Source of the DNA: UBA1858 sp965227695
GTDB taxonomy: Bacteria > Pseudomonadota > Gammaproteobacteria > UBA4575
DNA: 64,000 nucleotides
NCBI GenBank assembly: GCA_965227695.1
Contig: OZ245760.1
Coordinates: 124,001-188,000, forward strand
Direction of reading: 5' to 3'
In this document: piece by piece, positions 1 through 8,101 of the stretch
Layout of the letters: every line of letters begins with the position of its first letter
How positions within the stretch are numbered: position 1 is the first letter of the stretch
Notes under the pieces: generated by a model
Told to the model about the DNA's origin: nothing
The model's database searches: none
The model's input: only the letters and a program-made list of their open reading frames with translations
Position numbers and translations under genes: made by a program

Positions 1-637
1 CGCAGTTATCCACGATTCTCTCTTCGACTTCGATTTGCCCTTCATATTTCTTGCCTAGTTCTGTGGCTGTTTCCAGAAACAGCCCTGTTAATTTTTTAAG
101 GATATTCGCCTTATGGACAATGGTCACTTTTTTGCGCTTATTCTTGATCGCCCAGTTGAATGCAAACTCCGCAAAGCGGGTGCAACCATAGCGGGTAATT
201 ATTCCTGAAGCCTCAGCGACGGCTTTTGGATCACCGGCAATCGGAATATAGTGCTCGACCCCTACATAAAGTCCTTCAAGGTTTTCGCGGATCAAAACAA
301 GGTCTACGTTTTCAAATCGGCCACCCAGCAGGAAGCTTCTGGCAGGTCTTACATTGGCAAACAATTCAAATTCCTCTCGCAAACGCACGTTGATAGATCT
401 GAAGCCACTGCCGACTGGTGTTGTCAGGGGCCCTTTTAGCGCTAATTTGGTGCGGCGAATACTTTCCAGCGTTGCCTGGGGCAGCGGATCTCCACAAGCC
501 TGCTCGGCTGCCACGCCGGCCAGCTGCTCATCCCAATCAAAGGATGCACCAAGGGCATCGAGTACCTTAAGTGTCGCGTTTACGATCTCAGGGCCGATAC
601 CATCACCCGGTATTAAAGTGGCAGGGATTTTTTGCAT
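1..637 (-). CDS. NAD-type isocitrate dehydrogenase (IDH/IPMDH family), 3' part missing
   Basis: The reading frame is open from an ATG at 637 to the left edge, giving about 212 residues of the N-terminal part; the C-terminal part lies outside the window. The N terminus has the family nucleotide-site pattern LIPGDGIGPEI, followed by a substrate loop with S81, N83, R87 and R97 (SINVRLR then NVRPAR). That S-x-N-x-x-x-R arrangement is typical of isocitrate rather than isopropylmalate dehydrogenases, so oxidative decarboxylation of isocitrate in the TCA cycle is the likely role. The length and pattern resemble the homodimeric NAD type rather than the E. coli NADP enzyme, but the cofactor-deciding residues are mostly outside the window. 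An AGGAT Shine-Dalgarno lies just upstream of the ATG. Homoisocitrate or tartrate dehydrogenase remain less likely alternatives. Confidence 0.8.
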   Translation of the reverse strand, partial: MQKIPATLIPGDGIGPEIVNATLKVLDALGASFDWDEQLAGVAAEQACGDPLPQATLESIRRTKLALKGPLTTPVGSGFRSINVRLREEFELFANVRPARSFLLGGRFENVDLVLIRENLEGLYVGVEHYIPIAGDPKAVAEASGIITRYGCTRFAEFAFNWAIKNKRKKVTIVHKANILKKLTGLFLETATELGKKYEGQIEVEERIVDNC

Positions 638-860
638 GTGGCTCTATCCTTGTATTATTGGCGATAGCGATGGATAAAAATTAAACTTCCCGTGTCAGGT
701 ATTAATATTATCTCTTTTATTTATGTTTATTAAAACCAATTTTCGCGGTAGATATTAGGCTTAATATCGTTTGAATGGTTAACAAGACTGGCGAGATCGA
801 AACTGTTTATACACAGGGGCGCAGGTAGAATAGCGGGTGTTTATTGATCATTCGCACGGT

Positions 861-1025
861 TTACTGATCCTGATTTTTGACAAAATCACGAATGAATCTT
901 CTGATTTCTCGTGCTGCACTTGTATCGAGCTCATCACATAAAGACACAAAGTCATCACGCTCTTTTTGATTAATCCGAATAACAAGCTGACTATCTTTAC
1001 TTTTATTCTTTTTCTTGTCGCCCAT
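861..1025 (-). CDS. Small ribbon-helix-helix-like DNA-binding protein (54 aa)
   Basis: An ATG at 1025 opens a 54-codon frame ending in TAA at 861. After a lysine-rich N-terminal tail the protein has a short beta-strand-like segment (QLVIRIN, residues 13-19), a first helix (KERDDFVSLCDELD) and a second helix (SAAREIRRFIRDFVK). This is the size and order of a ribbon-helix-helix repressor (MetJ/Arc/CopG class): basic strand, helix, turn, helix. No toxin or partner gene adjoins it, so it looks solitary rather than a toxin-antitoxin half. Upstream lie a good sigma-70-like promoter and a perfect palindrome, which suggests autoregulation. The family call is from pattern only; the Shine-Dalgarno is weak. 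Confidence 0.6.
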   Translation of the reverse strand: MGDKKKNKSKDSQLVIRINQKERDDFVSLCDELDTSAAREIRRFIRDFVKNQDQ

Positions 1026-1053
1026 AACAGATGCACGGTTTAATTAGATATAC

Positions 1054-1067
1054 AATGTATATACATT
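1054..1067. promoter_or_regulatory. Perfect 14-bp palindrome, candidate operator of the RHH-like gene
   Basis: AATGTATATACATT is its own reverse complement and lies 29 bp upstream of the ATG at 1025. It overlaps the -10 element of the promoter read on the minus strand, the usual place for a repressor site. Ribbon-helix-helix proteins commonly bind short palindromes in their own promoters; the pairing here is an inference. Confidence 0.5.
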
Positions 1068-1094
1068 ATATACCTTTCATCCTCGACAGGTCAA
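1065..1094 (-). promoter_or_regulatory. Sigma-70-type promoter of the RHH-like gene
   Basis: On the minus strand TTGACC (1094-1089) and TATAAT (1070-1065) are separated by 18 bp. The -10 hexamer is a perfect consensus and overlaps the palindrome at 1054-1067. The predicted start of transcription lies about 30 nt before the ATG at 1025. Confidence 0.55.
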
Positions 1095-1200
1095 TTTCAT
1101 TAACAGACTTCGTTTAGCCTTAAACACCTATAAAAAAGCATCAAACTAGCTTGTTATTTGAAAATCATCCTGGGGTGAAAGCCTGAATCGCATTTTAACA

Positions 1201-1431
1201 AACCATAATTTTACACATAAATGATTATAATTGTGGTTCATTACGATCAGATGAATTTAATATAATCAGACATGTATGATGTTTCAGCAAATGAAGCAAC
1301 ACGGCGCACAGGGCCTGGCGCGCCATGTTGATTTTATTGGCTCTATTGGTCTCAGCAGAGCACGATATCGAAGATCGATACCACATTGCTTTTTAGCGAT
1401 GAAAGACTATCAGATCAACCCCGTTTTTTAA
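1201..1431 (+). other. Intergenic stretch with imperfect inverted repeat, TATAAT box and a 50-codon ORF
   Basis: AACCATAATT at 1201 and AATTGTGGTT at 1229-1238 form an imperfect inverted repeat (9 of 10). A perfect TATAAT follows at 1261-1266, and an ATG at 1279 opens a 50-codon frame ending at 1431. The ATG would lie only a few bases after the predicted transcription start and has no Shine-Dalgarno, so a small RNA is about as plausible as a small protein. The peptide (basic, with HCFLAMKDY near its end) resembles nothing I know. The rest of 1095-1501 shows no recognisable gene. Confidence 0.2.
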
Positions 1432-1501
1432 TTTCGGGTGATTGACATTTACGTGAATTATTTATTAATTGCACATTAACAGTGTGCCTGCAAAACGATC
1501 G

Positions 1502-2824
1502 CTATATCAATGATCCTGTCAGATCATATTCACCTGCCTCCTCGATACGGACTGGTACAATATCACCCACATTACATTGACGATGGCCATAAACATGTAC
1601 AGTCCCATCTATCTCGGGCGCATCTGCATAACTTCTGCCAATGGCAACTTCTTCATTCACTTCATCAATAAGTACTTCTAATACACGACCAACTTTCTGT
1701 TCAAGTTTATCTTCACTGATTTCCTGCTGAAGCTGCATTAACTTATGCCAGCGTTGCTGTTTAATTTCGTCTTCAATCTGCCCATCAAGCAGATTCGACT
1801 GCGCACCCTCCACGGGAGAATACTGAAAACAGCCCACACGGTCGAGCCTGGCTTCACGCAAAAAATCAAGCAATTCATCAAAATCACTGTCTGTTTCTCC
1901 AGGAAAACCAACAATGAATGTGCTACGTATGACAATATCTGGGCATCGTTCACGCCAGCGCTGTATATGATCGAGCGTCTTTTCACTGCAGGCCGGGCGC
2001 CGCATTCTTTTCAGGACACGATGGCTCGCGTGCTGAAAGGGAACATCAATGTATGGCAGGATTTTTCCCTCGGCCATCAAAGGGATTACATCTTCAACAT
2101 GCGGATATGGATAAACATAATGCAGACGAATCCAGATACCCAGTTCGCCCAGCGCATTACATAAATCAAGCAAGTTATTGTGATAAATCCTGCCATTCCA
2201 TAATTGAGTTTCATGCCTGATATCCAGACCATACGCACTGGTATCCTGCGAAATTACCAACAGCTCTTTTACACCAGCAGCAGCCAGCTGCTCCGCTTCA
2301 TGCATCACTTCATGTAGCGGGCGACTTTTTAACTTGCCCCGCATTGATGGAATAATGCAAAAGGAACACTTGTGGTTGCACCCCTCCGAAATTTTAATAT
2401 AGGCATAATGTTCTGGTGTAAGCTTGATTCCCTGGGGAGGCGTCAGATTTATATACGGATTGTGATTCACAGGAACTGCCTGGCGCACCGCGGTCATGAC
2501 TGTATCAACATCCTGAGGGCCAGAAATGCTCAGAACATCTCGTGGTATTGACTTTAAATCTCCCTGATTGACGCCCATACAGCCGGTGACAATCACCTTA
2601 CCATTAACACTCAGCGCCTCGCTGATGACTTCAAGGGATTCCTGCTTGGCAGCATCAATGAAGCCACAGGTGTTAACAATAACAGCATCAGCGCCTTCAT
2701 AACTGTCTGAGATCAGATAACCTTCACTGCGCAGCTGTGTAATAATTCTTTCAGAGTCAACCAGTGCTTTAGGGCAACCGAGGCTGATCATTCCAATGGC
2801 AGGATGACTGTTTTTGTGGGACAT
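1502..2824 (-). CDS. rimO: Ribosomal protein uS12 methylthiotransferase RimO
   Basis: RimO adds a methylthio group to the conserved aspartate of ribosomal protein S12 using two iron-sulfur clusters and SAM. At 440 residues it matches the E. coli enzyme (441). The N-terminal UPF0004 domain carries the three cluster cysteines C17, C53 and C82; the radical SAM motif is C149-x3-C153-x2-C156 in SEGCNHKCSFC; a C-terminal TRAM domain occupies roughly the last 65 residues (beginning near KVGRVLEVLIDEV). The motif context ISLGCPKALVDSE separates it from MiaB. It is transcribed divergently from dsrN with an 88-bp shared upstream region and stands alone. Confidence 0.96.
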   Translation of the reverse strand: MSHKNSHPAIGMISLGCPKALVDSERIITQLRSEGYLISDSYEGADAVIVNTCGFIDAAKQESLEVISEALSVNGKVIVTGCMGVNQGDLKSIPRDVLSISGPQDVDTVMTAVRQAVPVNHNPYINLTPPQGIKLTPEHYAYIKISEGCNHKCSFCIIPSMRGKLKSRPLHEVMHEAEQLAAAGVKELLVISQDTSAYGLDIRHETQLWNGRIYHNNLLDLCNALGELGIWIRLHYVYPYPHVEDVIPLMAEGKILPYIDVPFQHASHRVLKRMRRPACSEKTLDHIQRWRERCPDIVIRSTFIVGFPGETDSDFDELLDFLREARLDRVGCFQYSPVEGAQSNLLDGQIEDEIKQQRWHKLMQLQQEISEDKLEQKVGRVLEVLIDEVNEEVAIGRSYADAPEIDGTVHVYGHRQCNVGDIVPVRIEEAGEYDLTGSLI

Positions 2825-2912
2825 TATTATTGATTACGGGTAGTACTTATTTATATACATATATAGTAGGCTATTATTGTATTGATTCAGAATCTTTTAT
2901 AACCAAAAACAT

Positions 2913-4268
2913 ATGGGGCAAATATTCTTTTCCGCAGCTCACAAATCCTCTGGTAAAACCGTTATTACAGCAGGTGTTTGCGCCGCTCTCACCGCACAGA
3001 ATAAAACTGTACAGCCTTTCAAGAAAGGGCCAGATTATATCGATCCGATGTGGCTGGCAACAGCATCCCGGCGACACTGCTACAATCTGGACTTCTGGAC
3101 ACAATCCAATCAGGAAATCCTTGAACTATATTACCGAAAAAGTTCATCCGCAGATATCTCAATCACTGAAGCCAATAAAGGTTTGTATGACGGTCTCGAT
3201 CTTGACGGCAGCAATAGCAATGCAGAATTAGCCAAGCTGTTGAAAGCACCGGTCGTGCTTATCCTGGATTGCCGCGGCACAACCCGCGGGATTGCCCCGT
3301 TATTGCAGGGTTATCAGCACTTTGATCCTGGTGTCAACATACAGGGGGTTATTTTAAATTTTGTAGGTGGCAACCGCCACGAAAGCAAACTTCGCAGTGT
3401 GGTTGAGCATTACACCGATATAAAGGTGTTAGGCAGTATCCAGAAACATGGTGATATGGCCCTTGAAGAGAGATACTTAGGACTCATGCCCAGCAATGAA
3501 ACAGACAAAGCCAGGGAAAAAACGCAAGCACTTGCTAATATAATCGCACAACAGGTTGACCTTAATGCCATCCTTGCCATGAGTACCGATATCCCTGCCG
3601 TCAATATTACCCCCGGCAACTCGAACTATCGCTGCAACTTGCGTATTGGTTATGCACGCGACAAAGCATTCGGCTTTTACTATCCTGACGATCTCGAAAC
3701 TTTCAGGCAATTGGGAGCAACACTTGTACCCTTCAACACACTCACAGATAAATGCTTACCGGATGTCGATGGAGTCTTTTTTGGTGGTGGATTCCCCGAG
3801 AAATGCATGCAATCACTCGAAGCCAATAAGCCTATGCGCGATCATGTTTACCAGGTGCTCAACGCAGGCATGCCGGCATATGCTGAATGCGGGGGACTGA
3901 TGTATTTATGTAATCAGATTCACTATGGGGGGCAAAGCGCCAAGATGGTCGGGCTGATTGATACCGATTGTGAAATGACGCCCAGGCCACAAGGGCGTGG
4001 CTATATACAGTTCAATGCAAATCAGTCTGCATTCTGGCCGGACTCACAGCCCCGTTTTATCAATGCCCATGAGTTCCATTATTCCAGATTAGTGAACTTG
4101 CCCGCAGATACAAGCATGGTGTTTGATATTGTACGCGGACAAGGCATTATGAATCAAAAGGATGGTATTCATATCCACAATACCCTTGCCTGCTATTCTC
4201 ATCAACGTCACACTAGCAGCAACCCGTGGATAGAACAATTTCTCAAATTCGTTGAATCACGTCGATAA
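2913..4268 (+). CDS. dsrN: DsrN-like siroheme amidase (CbiA/CobB a,c-diamide synthase family)
   Basis: This is a 451-residue glutamine-dependent amidase. The N-terminal dethiobiotin-synthetase-like ATPase domain has its P-loop at residues 9-16 (AHKSSGKT) and the KKGPDYIDP motif. The C-terminal class-I glutaminase domain has the nucleophile C326 (AECGGL) and a catalytic His near 389 (HEFHYS). Family knowledge alone would give cobyrinate a,c-diamide synthase. However, the next gene encodes a cysteine-free IscA-like protein, which is the dsrN-dsrR order at the end of the Allochromatium vinosum dsr operon, where DsrN amidates the siroheme of the reverse sulfite reductase DsrAB. No other cobalamin genes are nearby. 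A true cobalamin CbiA is the main alternative. No clear Shine-Dalgarno precedes the ATG. Confidence 0.75.
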   Translation: MGQIFFSAAHKSSGKTVITAGVCAALTAQNKTVQPFKKGPDYIDPMWLATASRRHCYNLDFWTQSNQEILELYYRKSSSADISITEANKGLYDGLDLDGSNSNAELAKLLKAPVVLILDCRGTTRGIAPLLQGYQHFDPGVNIQGVILNFVGGNRHESKLRSVVEHYTDIKVLGSIQKHGDMALEERYLGLMPSNETDKAREKTQALANIIAQQVDLNAILAMSTDIPAVNITPGNSNYRCNLRIGYARDKAFGFYYPDDLETFRQLGATLVPFNTLTDKCLPDVDGVFFGGGFPEKCMQSLEANKPMRDHVYQVLNAGMPAYAECGGLMYLCNQIHYGGQSAKMVGLIDTDCEMTPRPQGRGYIQFNANQSAFWPDSQPRFINAHEFHYSRLVNLPADTSMVFDIVRGQGIMNQKDGIHIHNTLACYSHQRHTSSNPWIEQFLKFVESRR

Positions 4269-4328
4269 TCTATATTTTTCTACAACATGGGAAAACACGC
4301 CAACAAACCAAACAGGTAGTCACACATT

Positions 4329-4667
4329 ATGGAAGAAGTATCTATCACCGAAGCAGCAGCAAACATCATCAAAAAATCGGCACTTGAAGCGCAGATGGAC
4401 AATTTGCCTTTACGTATTGCCGTGACTAAAAAGCAAGACGGGTCTTTTCACTATGGCATGGGCTTTGATGATGTTGGCAACACGGAAAGCCGCGATATCA
4501 CATTTCATTCTCACGGCATTGACATGGTGATAGCAGAATCCAGTATCGACCTGCTTAAAGGAACGATCATAGATTATGTCGAGTTAGAACCAAAACAGTT
4601 CCATTTTGTATTCCTTAATCCCAATGACCCAAATTACACTCCAGGCAAGCCAGAGTCGGATGAATAA
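4329..4667 (+). CDS. dsrR: DsrR-like IscA-fold protein lacking all cysteines
   Basis: The 112 residues follow the A-type carrier (IscA/HesB) fold: SITEAAANIIKKSA at the start, then LRIAV, YGMGFDD and a C-terminal FVFLNPNDPNY. The protein contains no cysteine at all; the three Fe-S-ligating cysteines of IscA, including the C-terminal CGC, are absent. This is the reported hallmark of DsrR of A. vinosum, which does not bind Fe-S and influences dsr expression after transcription. It lies 60 bp after the dsrN-like gene and 14 bp before a sensor kinase gene, so the four following genes may be co-transcribed. The call rests on fold pattern, missing cysteines and neighbour. Confidence 0.75.
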   Translation: MEEVSITEAAANIIKKSALEAQMDNLPLRIAVTKKQDGSFHYGMGFDDVGNTESRDITFHSHGIDMVIAESSIDLLKGTIIDYVELEPKQFHFVFLNPNDPNYTPGKPESDE

Positions 4668-4681
4668 CCTGCGATAAAATC

Positions 4682-6199
4682 ATGGAGAGGCTAACCAACA
4701 CAGTCCACATTACACTCATCGGAATCGTCGTCGGGGTCTCACTGATAATCAGTACATTAGTCTTCACTGTTTATTCCGCATGGTTATTGATTGCGGGCGT
4801 GGTTATCATTTTATTCACTTTTTGGTATATCCATATATGCTATATTGTTCCCGCGGTACACGTAACACACTGGACGCAAATGATTCGGGCAGGCGATCTT
4901 GCAGCCCGGTTTTCTCACCGGCCAACGGGTGAATATGTCAATATATACCAGGATCTGCAGTTCATTGGCGAAATGTTGCAGTCGCTGTCATCGGATGCTG
5001 AAGCTCAGGTACAGCGGCATACTCAGCATATCGCACAAAAAACCCGCTCACTATCAATTCTGTATGAGGTTGCAAGCAGCATCAATCTTTCTCGCGACGT
5101 TGAATCACTGCTAAGTCAATTTCTGTTTAACATTACTGAACTTGTCGATGCACAGGCAGCAGCAGCCTATTTAATCAAAGATGAAAATCAGGTTGAACAT
5201 CTCACTCACATTAACTGCAGCGAAGAACTCATTCATAACCATGGCAAGCATTGCCTTTTTAGTCGCGATAATATTTTAAACAAGGGCAGTTCAGGAATCT
5301 TAAACGTAAAACTGCTGGAGTGCGATGATGAGTGGTGCAAAAACTACTTCCATGATCAGGAGATATATATACTGATTGTTCCTTTGCAATACCAGCAACA
5401 TTTACTCGGCGCCTATCATTTTTATATCCTTAAAGACTCACTGGATGATTTTGAAGACTTCGATGAGCTGTTTACAAGCATTGGTCGACATCTGGGGGCC
5501 GCGATAGAAAAGTCACACCTTGACGAGGAAACTACATCGTTATCTATCATGCGCGAACGCACGCATATCGCTAACGAATTACACGACTCTCTGGCGCAAA
5601 CACTGACCAGCATCCGTTTTCAGGTGCGTGTACTCGACGAAACTTTACACCAGGGTGATGAAGCAAGAACCTGGGCTGAAATGGAGAAGATTGAAGCCTC
5701 CATTAATGAGGCTCACACTGAAATCCGCGAATTAATTGCACATTTTCGCTCGCCAACCGTGTTGGTCAGTCTGATCGCCTCTGTAGAACAAACCATTGAT
5801 CGTTTTCGACAGGTTAATGACGAAATTCAGGTTTTTTTCCAGAATGAATGGCCAGACGTAAACTTGCCAGCCGAAACAGAGTTTCATATCCTTCGAATTA
5901 TTCAGGAATCACTGACCAATATTCGCAAGCATAGCGATGCTGAAAACGTTCGAATCATGATGTGCTCGACCGCACCTAATGAATATATGGTGTTAATCGA
6001 GGACGATGGTGTAGGCTTTACAAAGCCACAAAAAAGCCAGCACTCCGGAGAACATATTGGCTTATCGATCATGCGCGACCGGGCCAAACGCTTTGGTGGA
6101 GAATTGACTGTAGAAAGCGAACCCGGCGAAGGGACTCGAATTATTCTGGAATTCAGCCATAATGCACATCAAGATCAACAATATAACAATATCTCATGA
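4682..6199 (+). CDS. NarX/NreB-like sensor histidine kinase with GAF domain
   Basis: A 505-residue membrane kinase. Two hydrophobic segments (about 9-30 and 33-58) are joined by only a few residues, so there is no real periplasmic sensor domain. A HAMP-like stretch (about 60-110), a GAF-like domain (about 130-280) and a HisKA_3 domain follow, with phosphoacceptor H301 in RTHIANELHDS, then a HATPase_c domain (LTNIRKHSDA, EDDGVGF, GLSIMRDRA). The GAF region holds cysteines at 179, 191, 214 and 219, reminiscent of the cysteine cluster in NarX/NarQ central modules. The gene overlaps the response regulator by ATGA at 6196. Without the nitrate-binding P-box the signal is unlikely to be periplasmic nitrate; a cytoplasmic redox or sulfur signal is an inference. 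Confidence 0.85.
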   Translation: MERLTNTVHITLIGIVVGVSLIISTLVFTVYSAWLLIAGVVIILFTFWYIHICYIVPAVHVTHWTQMIRAGDLAARFSHRPTGEYVNIYQDLQFIGEMLQSLSSDAEAQVQRHTQHIAQKTRSLSILYEVASSINLSRDVESLLSQFLFNITELVDAQAAAAYLIKDENQVEHLTHINCSEELIHNHGKHCLFSRDNILNKGSSGILNVKLLECDDEWCKNYFHDQEIYILIVPLQYQQHLLGAYHFYILKDSLDDFEDFDELFTSIGRHLGAAIEKSHLDEETTSLSIMRERTHIANELHDSLAQTLTSIRFQVRVLDETLHQGDEARTWAEMEKIEASINEAHTEIRELIAHFRSPTVLVSLIASVEQTIDRFRQVNDEIQVFFQNEWPDVNLPAETEFHILRIIQESLTNIRKHSDAENVRIMMCSTAPNEYMVLIEDDGVGFTKPQKSQHSGEHIGLSIMRDRAKRFGGELTVESEPGEGTRIILEFSHNAHQDQQYNNIS

Positions 6200-6861
6200 G
6201 TTCTAATTTACGTGTACTAATTATTGATGACCACACTCTGTTCAGAGACGGTCTGGAAAGTTTACTTGAAAGGCACAACATTGAGGTTGTTGGCTCTCTT
6301 GGCGATGGCCATGAAGGCATACGGCTGGCCCAGGAACTCAAACCGGATATTGTTCTACTCGATATGCGCATGCCAAATATCACTGGCCTGGAAGTCCTGA
6401 AGCAGCTACAGCTACATAATTTCCAGGCGCCTATCGCGATGCTGACAACCAGCAATGACGAACGTGATCTGGTCGAAGCCTTGCGTAATGGTGCAAAAGG
6501 CTATCTTTTAAAAGACATGGAGCCTGATGACGTCGTCGCCGCCTTACGCGAAATTGTAAAAGGTGAGACGGTGGTAGCTCCCAATCTGACCCAGATACTC
6601 GCCCGTGTTGTCAAAGGTGAGCCAATTTTAGAAACCGAACCCAGCCCGATTGATGATCTGACACCTCGTGAAGCTGAAATTCTCAGCTTGCTCGCTGAAG
6701 GACAAAGCAATAAAGTCATCGCCAGGAATCTTGGCATCTCTGATGGAACAGTAAAATTGCATGTCAAAGCAATACTAAGAAAACTCAACATCCACTCTCG
6801 TGTAGAGGCTGCCGTCATCGCTGTTGAGCATGGATTACGCGCAAATAAAAACTCACTCTAG
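6196..6861 (+). CDS. NarL-family response regulator
   Basis: A 221-residue two-domain regulator. The receiver has the acidic pair in IIDDH, the phosphorylatable D56 (VLLDMRMP) and the conserved Lys in LLKD near 106. The C-terminal LuxR-type helix-turn-helix begins DDLTPREAEILSLLAEG and continues NKVIARNLGISDGTVKLHV. It overlaps the kinase gene by four bases (translational coupling) and is followed after 10 bp by a rhodanese gene. It is the expected output partner of the upstream kinase; its target genes cannot be read from the sequence, though the linkage suggests sulfur metabolism. Confidence 0.92.
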   Translation: MSSNLRVLIIDDHTLFRDGLESLLERHNIEVVGSLGDGHEGIRLAQELKPDIVLLDMRMPNITGLEVLKQLQLHNFQAPIAMLTTSNDERDLVEALRNGAKGYLLKDMEPDDVVAALREIVKGETVVAPNLTQILARVVKGEPILETEPSPIDDLTPREAEILSLLAEGQSNKVIARNLGISDGTVKLHVKAILRKLNIHSRVEAAVIAVEHGLRANKNSL

Positions 6862-6871
6862 TCTTTAAGGA

Positions 6872-7312
6872 ATGAAAACCTACGATCAGCTTATTGCTGA
6901 AGCAGCTGGCTATATTCCAGAATTAATGCCCTGGGATTTAGCTGAGCTTGTGAGTCAGCAGCCAGCACCATTATTAATCGATGTGCGAGAACCGGACGAG
7001 TTCCACGCCATGCGCATTGCCAACTCATACAATATTCCACGCGGCGTACTGGAACAGGCATCTGAGCCAGGTTATGACGAAAGTCACCCTGTTTTAATGG
7101 CTGCACGTAATAAACAGGTCATTGTATTATGTCGATCTGGCAAGCGCAGTTGCCTGGCTGCCTACACGCTCCATCAATTAGGTTATCAGCACGTGGCTTC
7201 ACTTAAAACCGGTCTGCGTGGCTGGAATGATTTTGACCAGCCCTTGCTAGATAGTAACAATAATGAAATTGATGGCGACAAGGCAGAAGAATTTCTCCGA
7301 CCCAGAGTGTAA
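6872..7312 (+). CDS. Rhodanese-like sulfurtransferase (single domain)
   Basis: A 146-residue single rhodanese domain with the LIDVREPDEF motif and the catalytic loop C87-RSGKRS. Loops of six residues that begin with Cys carry persulfide sulfur. No signal peptide is present, so it is cytoplasmic. It begins 10 bp after the response regulator and probably ends the dsrN-dsrR-kinase-regulator transcript. The tail (about 118-146) is acidic and not part of the core fold. Sulfur trafficking towards the Dsr pathway is plausible from context only. Confidence 0.88.
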   Translation: MKTYDQLIAEAAGYIPELMPWDLAELVSQQPAPLLIDVREPDEFHAMRIANSYNIPRGVLEQASEPGYDESHPVLMAARNKQVIVLCRSGKRSCLAAYTLHQLGYQHVASLKTGLRGWNDFDQPLLDSNNNEIDGDKAEEFLRPRV

Positions 7313-7434
7313 TAAACTGCGTTCTGTTTGCCTATTGGAACACCGGATAAAAAATATAATATAAAGCTTTGTGATTTAGCACCGAGTAAACTATTCTTTA
7401 AACAGACAAACACATCCGCGGAATCAGCAATACC

Positions 7435-7605
7435 ATGAGACCTTGGCAAAGAAATCGATTCGCACTCGTCGCAGCGATTTTCGCTTCAGTGGCAACCATT
7501 ACCATGACAGGTTTTACCAACTCGCAAATATTCTCGCTCATCGCGTTATATTTTTTATTATTTTATCTTTATGTGAAGTTTTTTAACCGATACGACAAGA
7601 AATAG
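7435..7605 (+). CDS. Small membrane protein, two TM segments (56 aa)
   Basis: An ATG at 7435 opens 56 codons ending in TAG at 7605. The peptide starts with MRPWQRNR and has two hydrophobic stretches (about 9-27 and 31-50) with basic ends (KFFNRYDKK), so it should insert as a hairpin with both ends in the cytoplasm. The composition is convincingly protein-like and it fills an otherwise empty gap. I do not recognise a family. No strong Shine-Dalgarno is visible. Confidence 0.5.
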   Translation: MRPWQRNRFALVAAIFASVATITMTGFTNSQIFSLIALYFLLFYLYVKFFNRYDKK

Positions 7606-7739
7606 CCTGACAGGGTGACTGGATAATCCATGCGGTCACAACAGTAATCCCAGATTAAAACCCGGCTTACCGGCAACGATGGAAACGACAAGCCGCGACG
7701 CAGGCACGGGCAATAAGCATCATTAACCTGTGACTTAAA

Positions 7740-8084
7740 TCAATCGTAATGCTTATGATATTTTCGGCGCGTCCCTGCCCGTTGGGTAATCACACCGCGT
7801 ACAACACCCGGCCCTTCGACTTGCACAGATCGATAACCCTCATTAACTGCTTTTAGAAAATAGTTATCGCCATCCTGAATGAATTGTCGAAATATATACT
7901 CGCCATCAAGCTCGGCAATCACATATTTGCCATGCTCGGCATTGGCCGAGGGATCAATAATGATAATACAGCCATCGTTGAACTCTGGCTCCATGCTATC
8001 ACCAAGCACGCGCAGGGCAAATGGCTCATCGTTCGCACATCCACCACCTGTATCGAGTTGAGTTAAATCAGAAATATCCGCCAT
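7740..8084 (-). CDS. S24 (LexA/UmuD-like) peptidase domain protein without DNA-binding domain
   Basis: The protein is a stand-alone S24 peptidase fold: the nucleophile Ser sits in VLGDSMEPEF and the general-base Lys in YFLKAVNEGY. LexA and phage repressors have an N-terminal helix-turn-helix before this fold; here nothing precedes it. I chose the ATG at 8084 (114 aa) because an AAAGGGG Shine-Dalgarno lies 5 nt upstream. A GTG at 8105 would overlap the preceding ABC transporter stop by four bases and add seven residues. It follows the Atm1-like exporter gene. The role is unknown: UmuD-like accessory, or processing of a partner repressor encoded elsewhere. Confidence 0.7.
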   Translation of the reverse strand: MADISDLTQLDTGGGCANDEPFALRVLGDSMEPEFNDGCIIIIDPSANAEHGKYVIAELDGEYIFRQFIQDGDNYFLKAVNEGYRSVQVEGPGVVRGVITQRAGTRRKYHKHYD

Positions 8085-8101
8085 TTGCACCCCTTTACCT
8101 G

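Noticed and set aside
848..1036. A 62-residue minus-strand frame overlapping the RHH-like gene
   Set aside because: It has no sensible composition (hydrophobic/basic mixture without pattern), while the other frame gives a clean ribbon-helix-helix-like protein with a promoter and operator.
2913..4268. Cobalamin-pathway CbiA call
   Set aside because: The neighbouring cysteine-free IscA-like protein and lack of other cobalamin genes favour DsrN; kept as alternative.
4682..6861. True NarX/NarL nitrate-sensing pair
   Set aside because: The kinase lacks a periplasmic domain and thus the nitrate-binding P-box; no nitrate reductase genes are linked.
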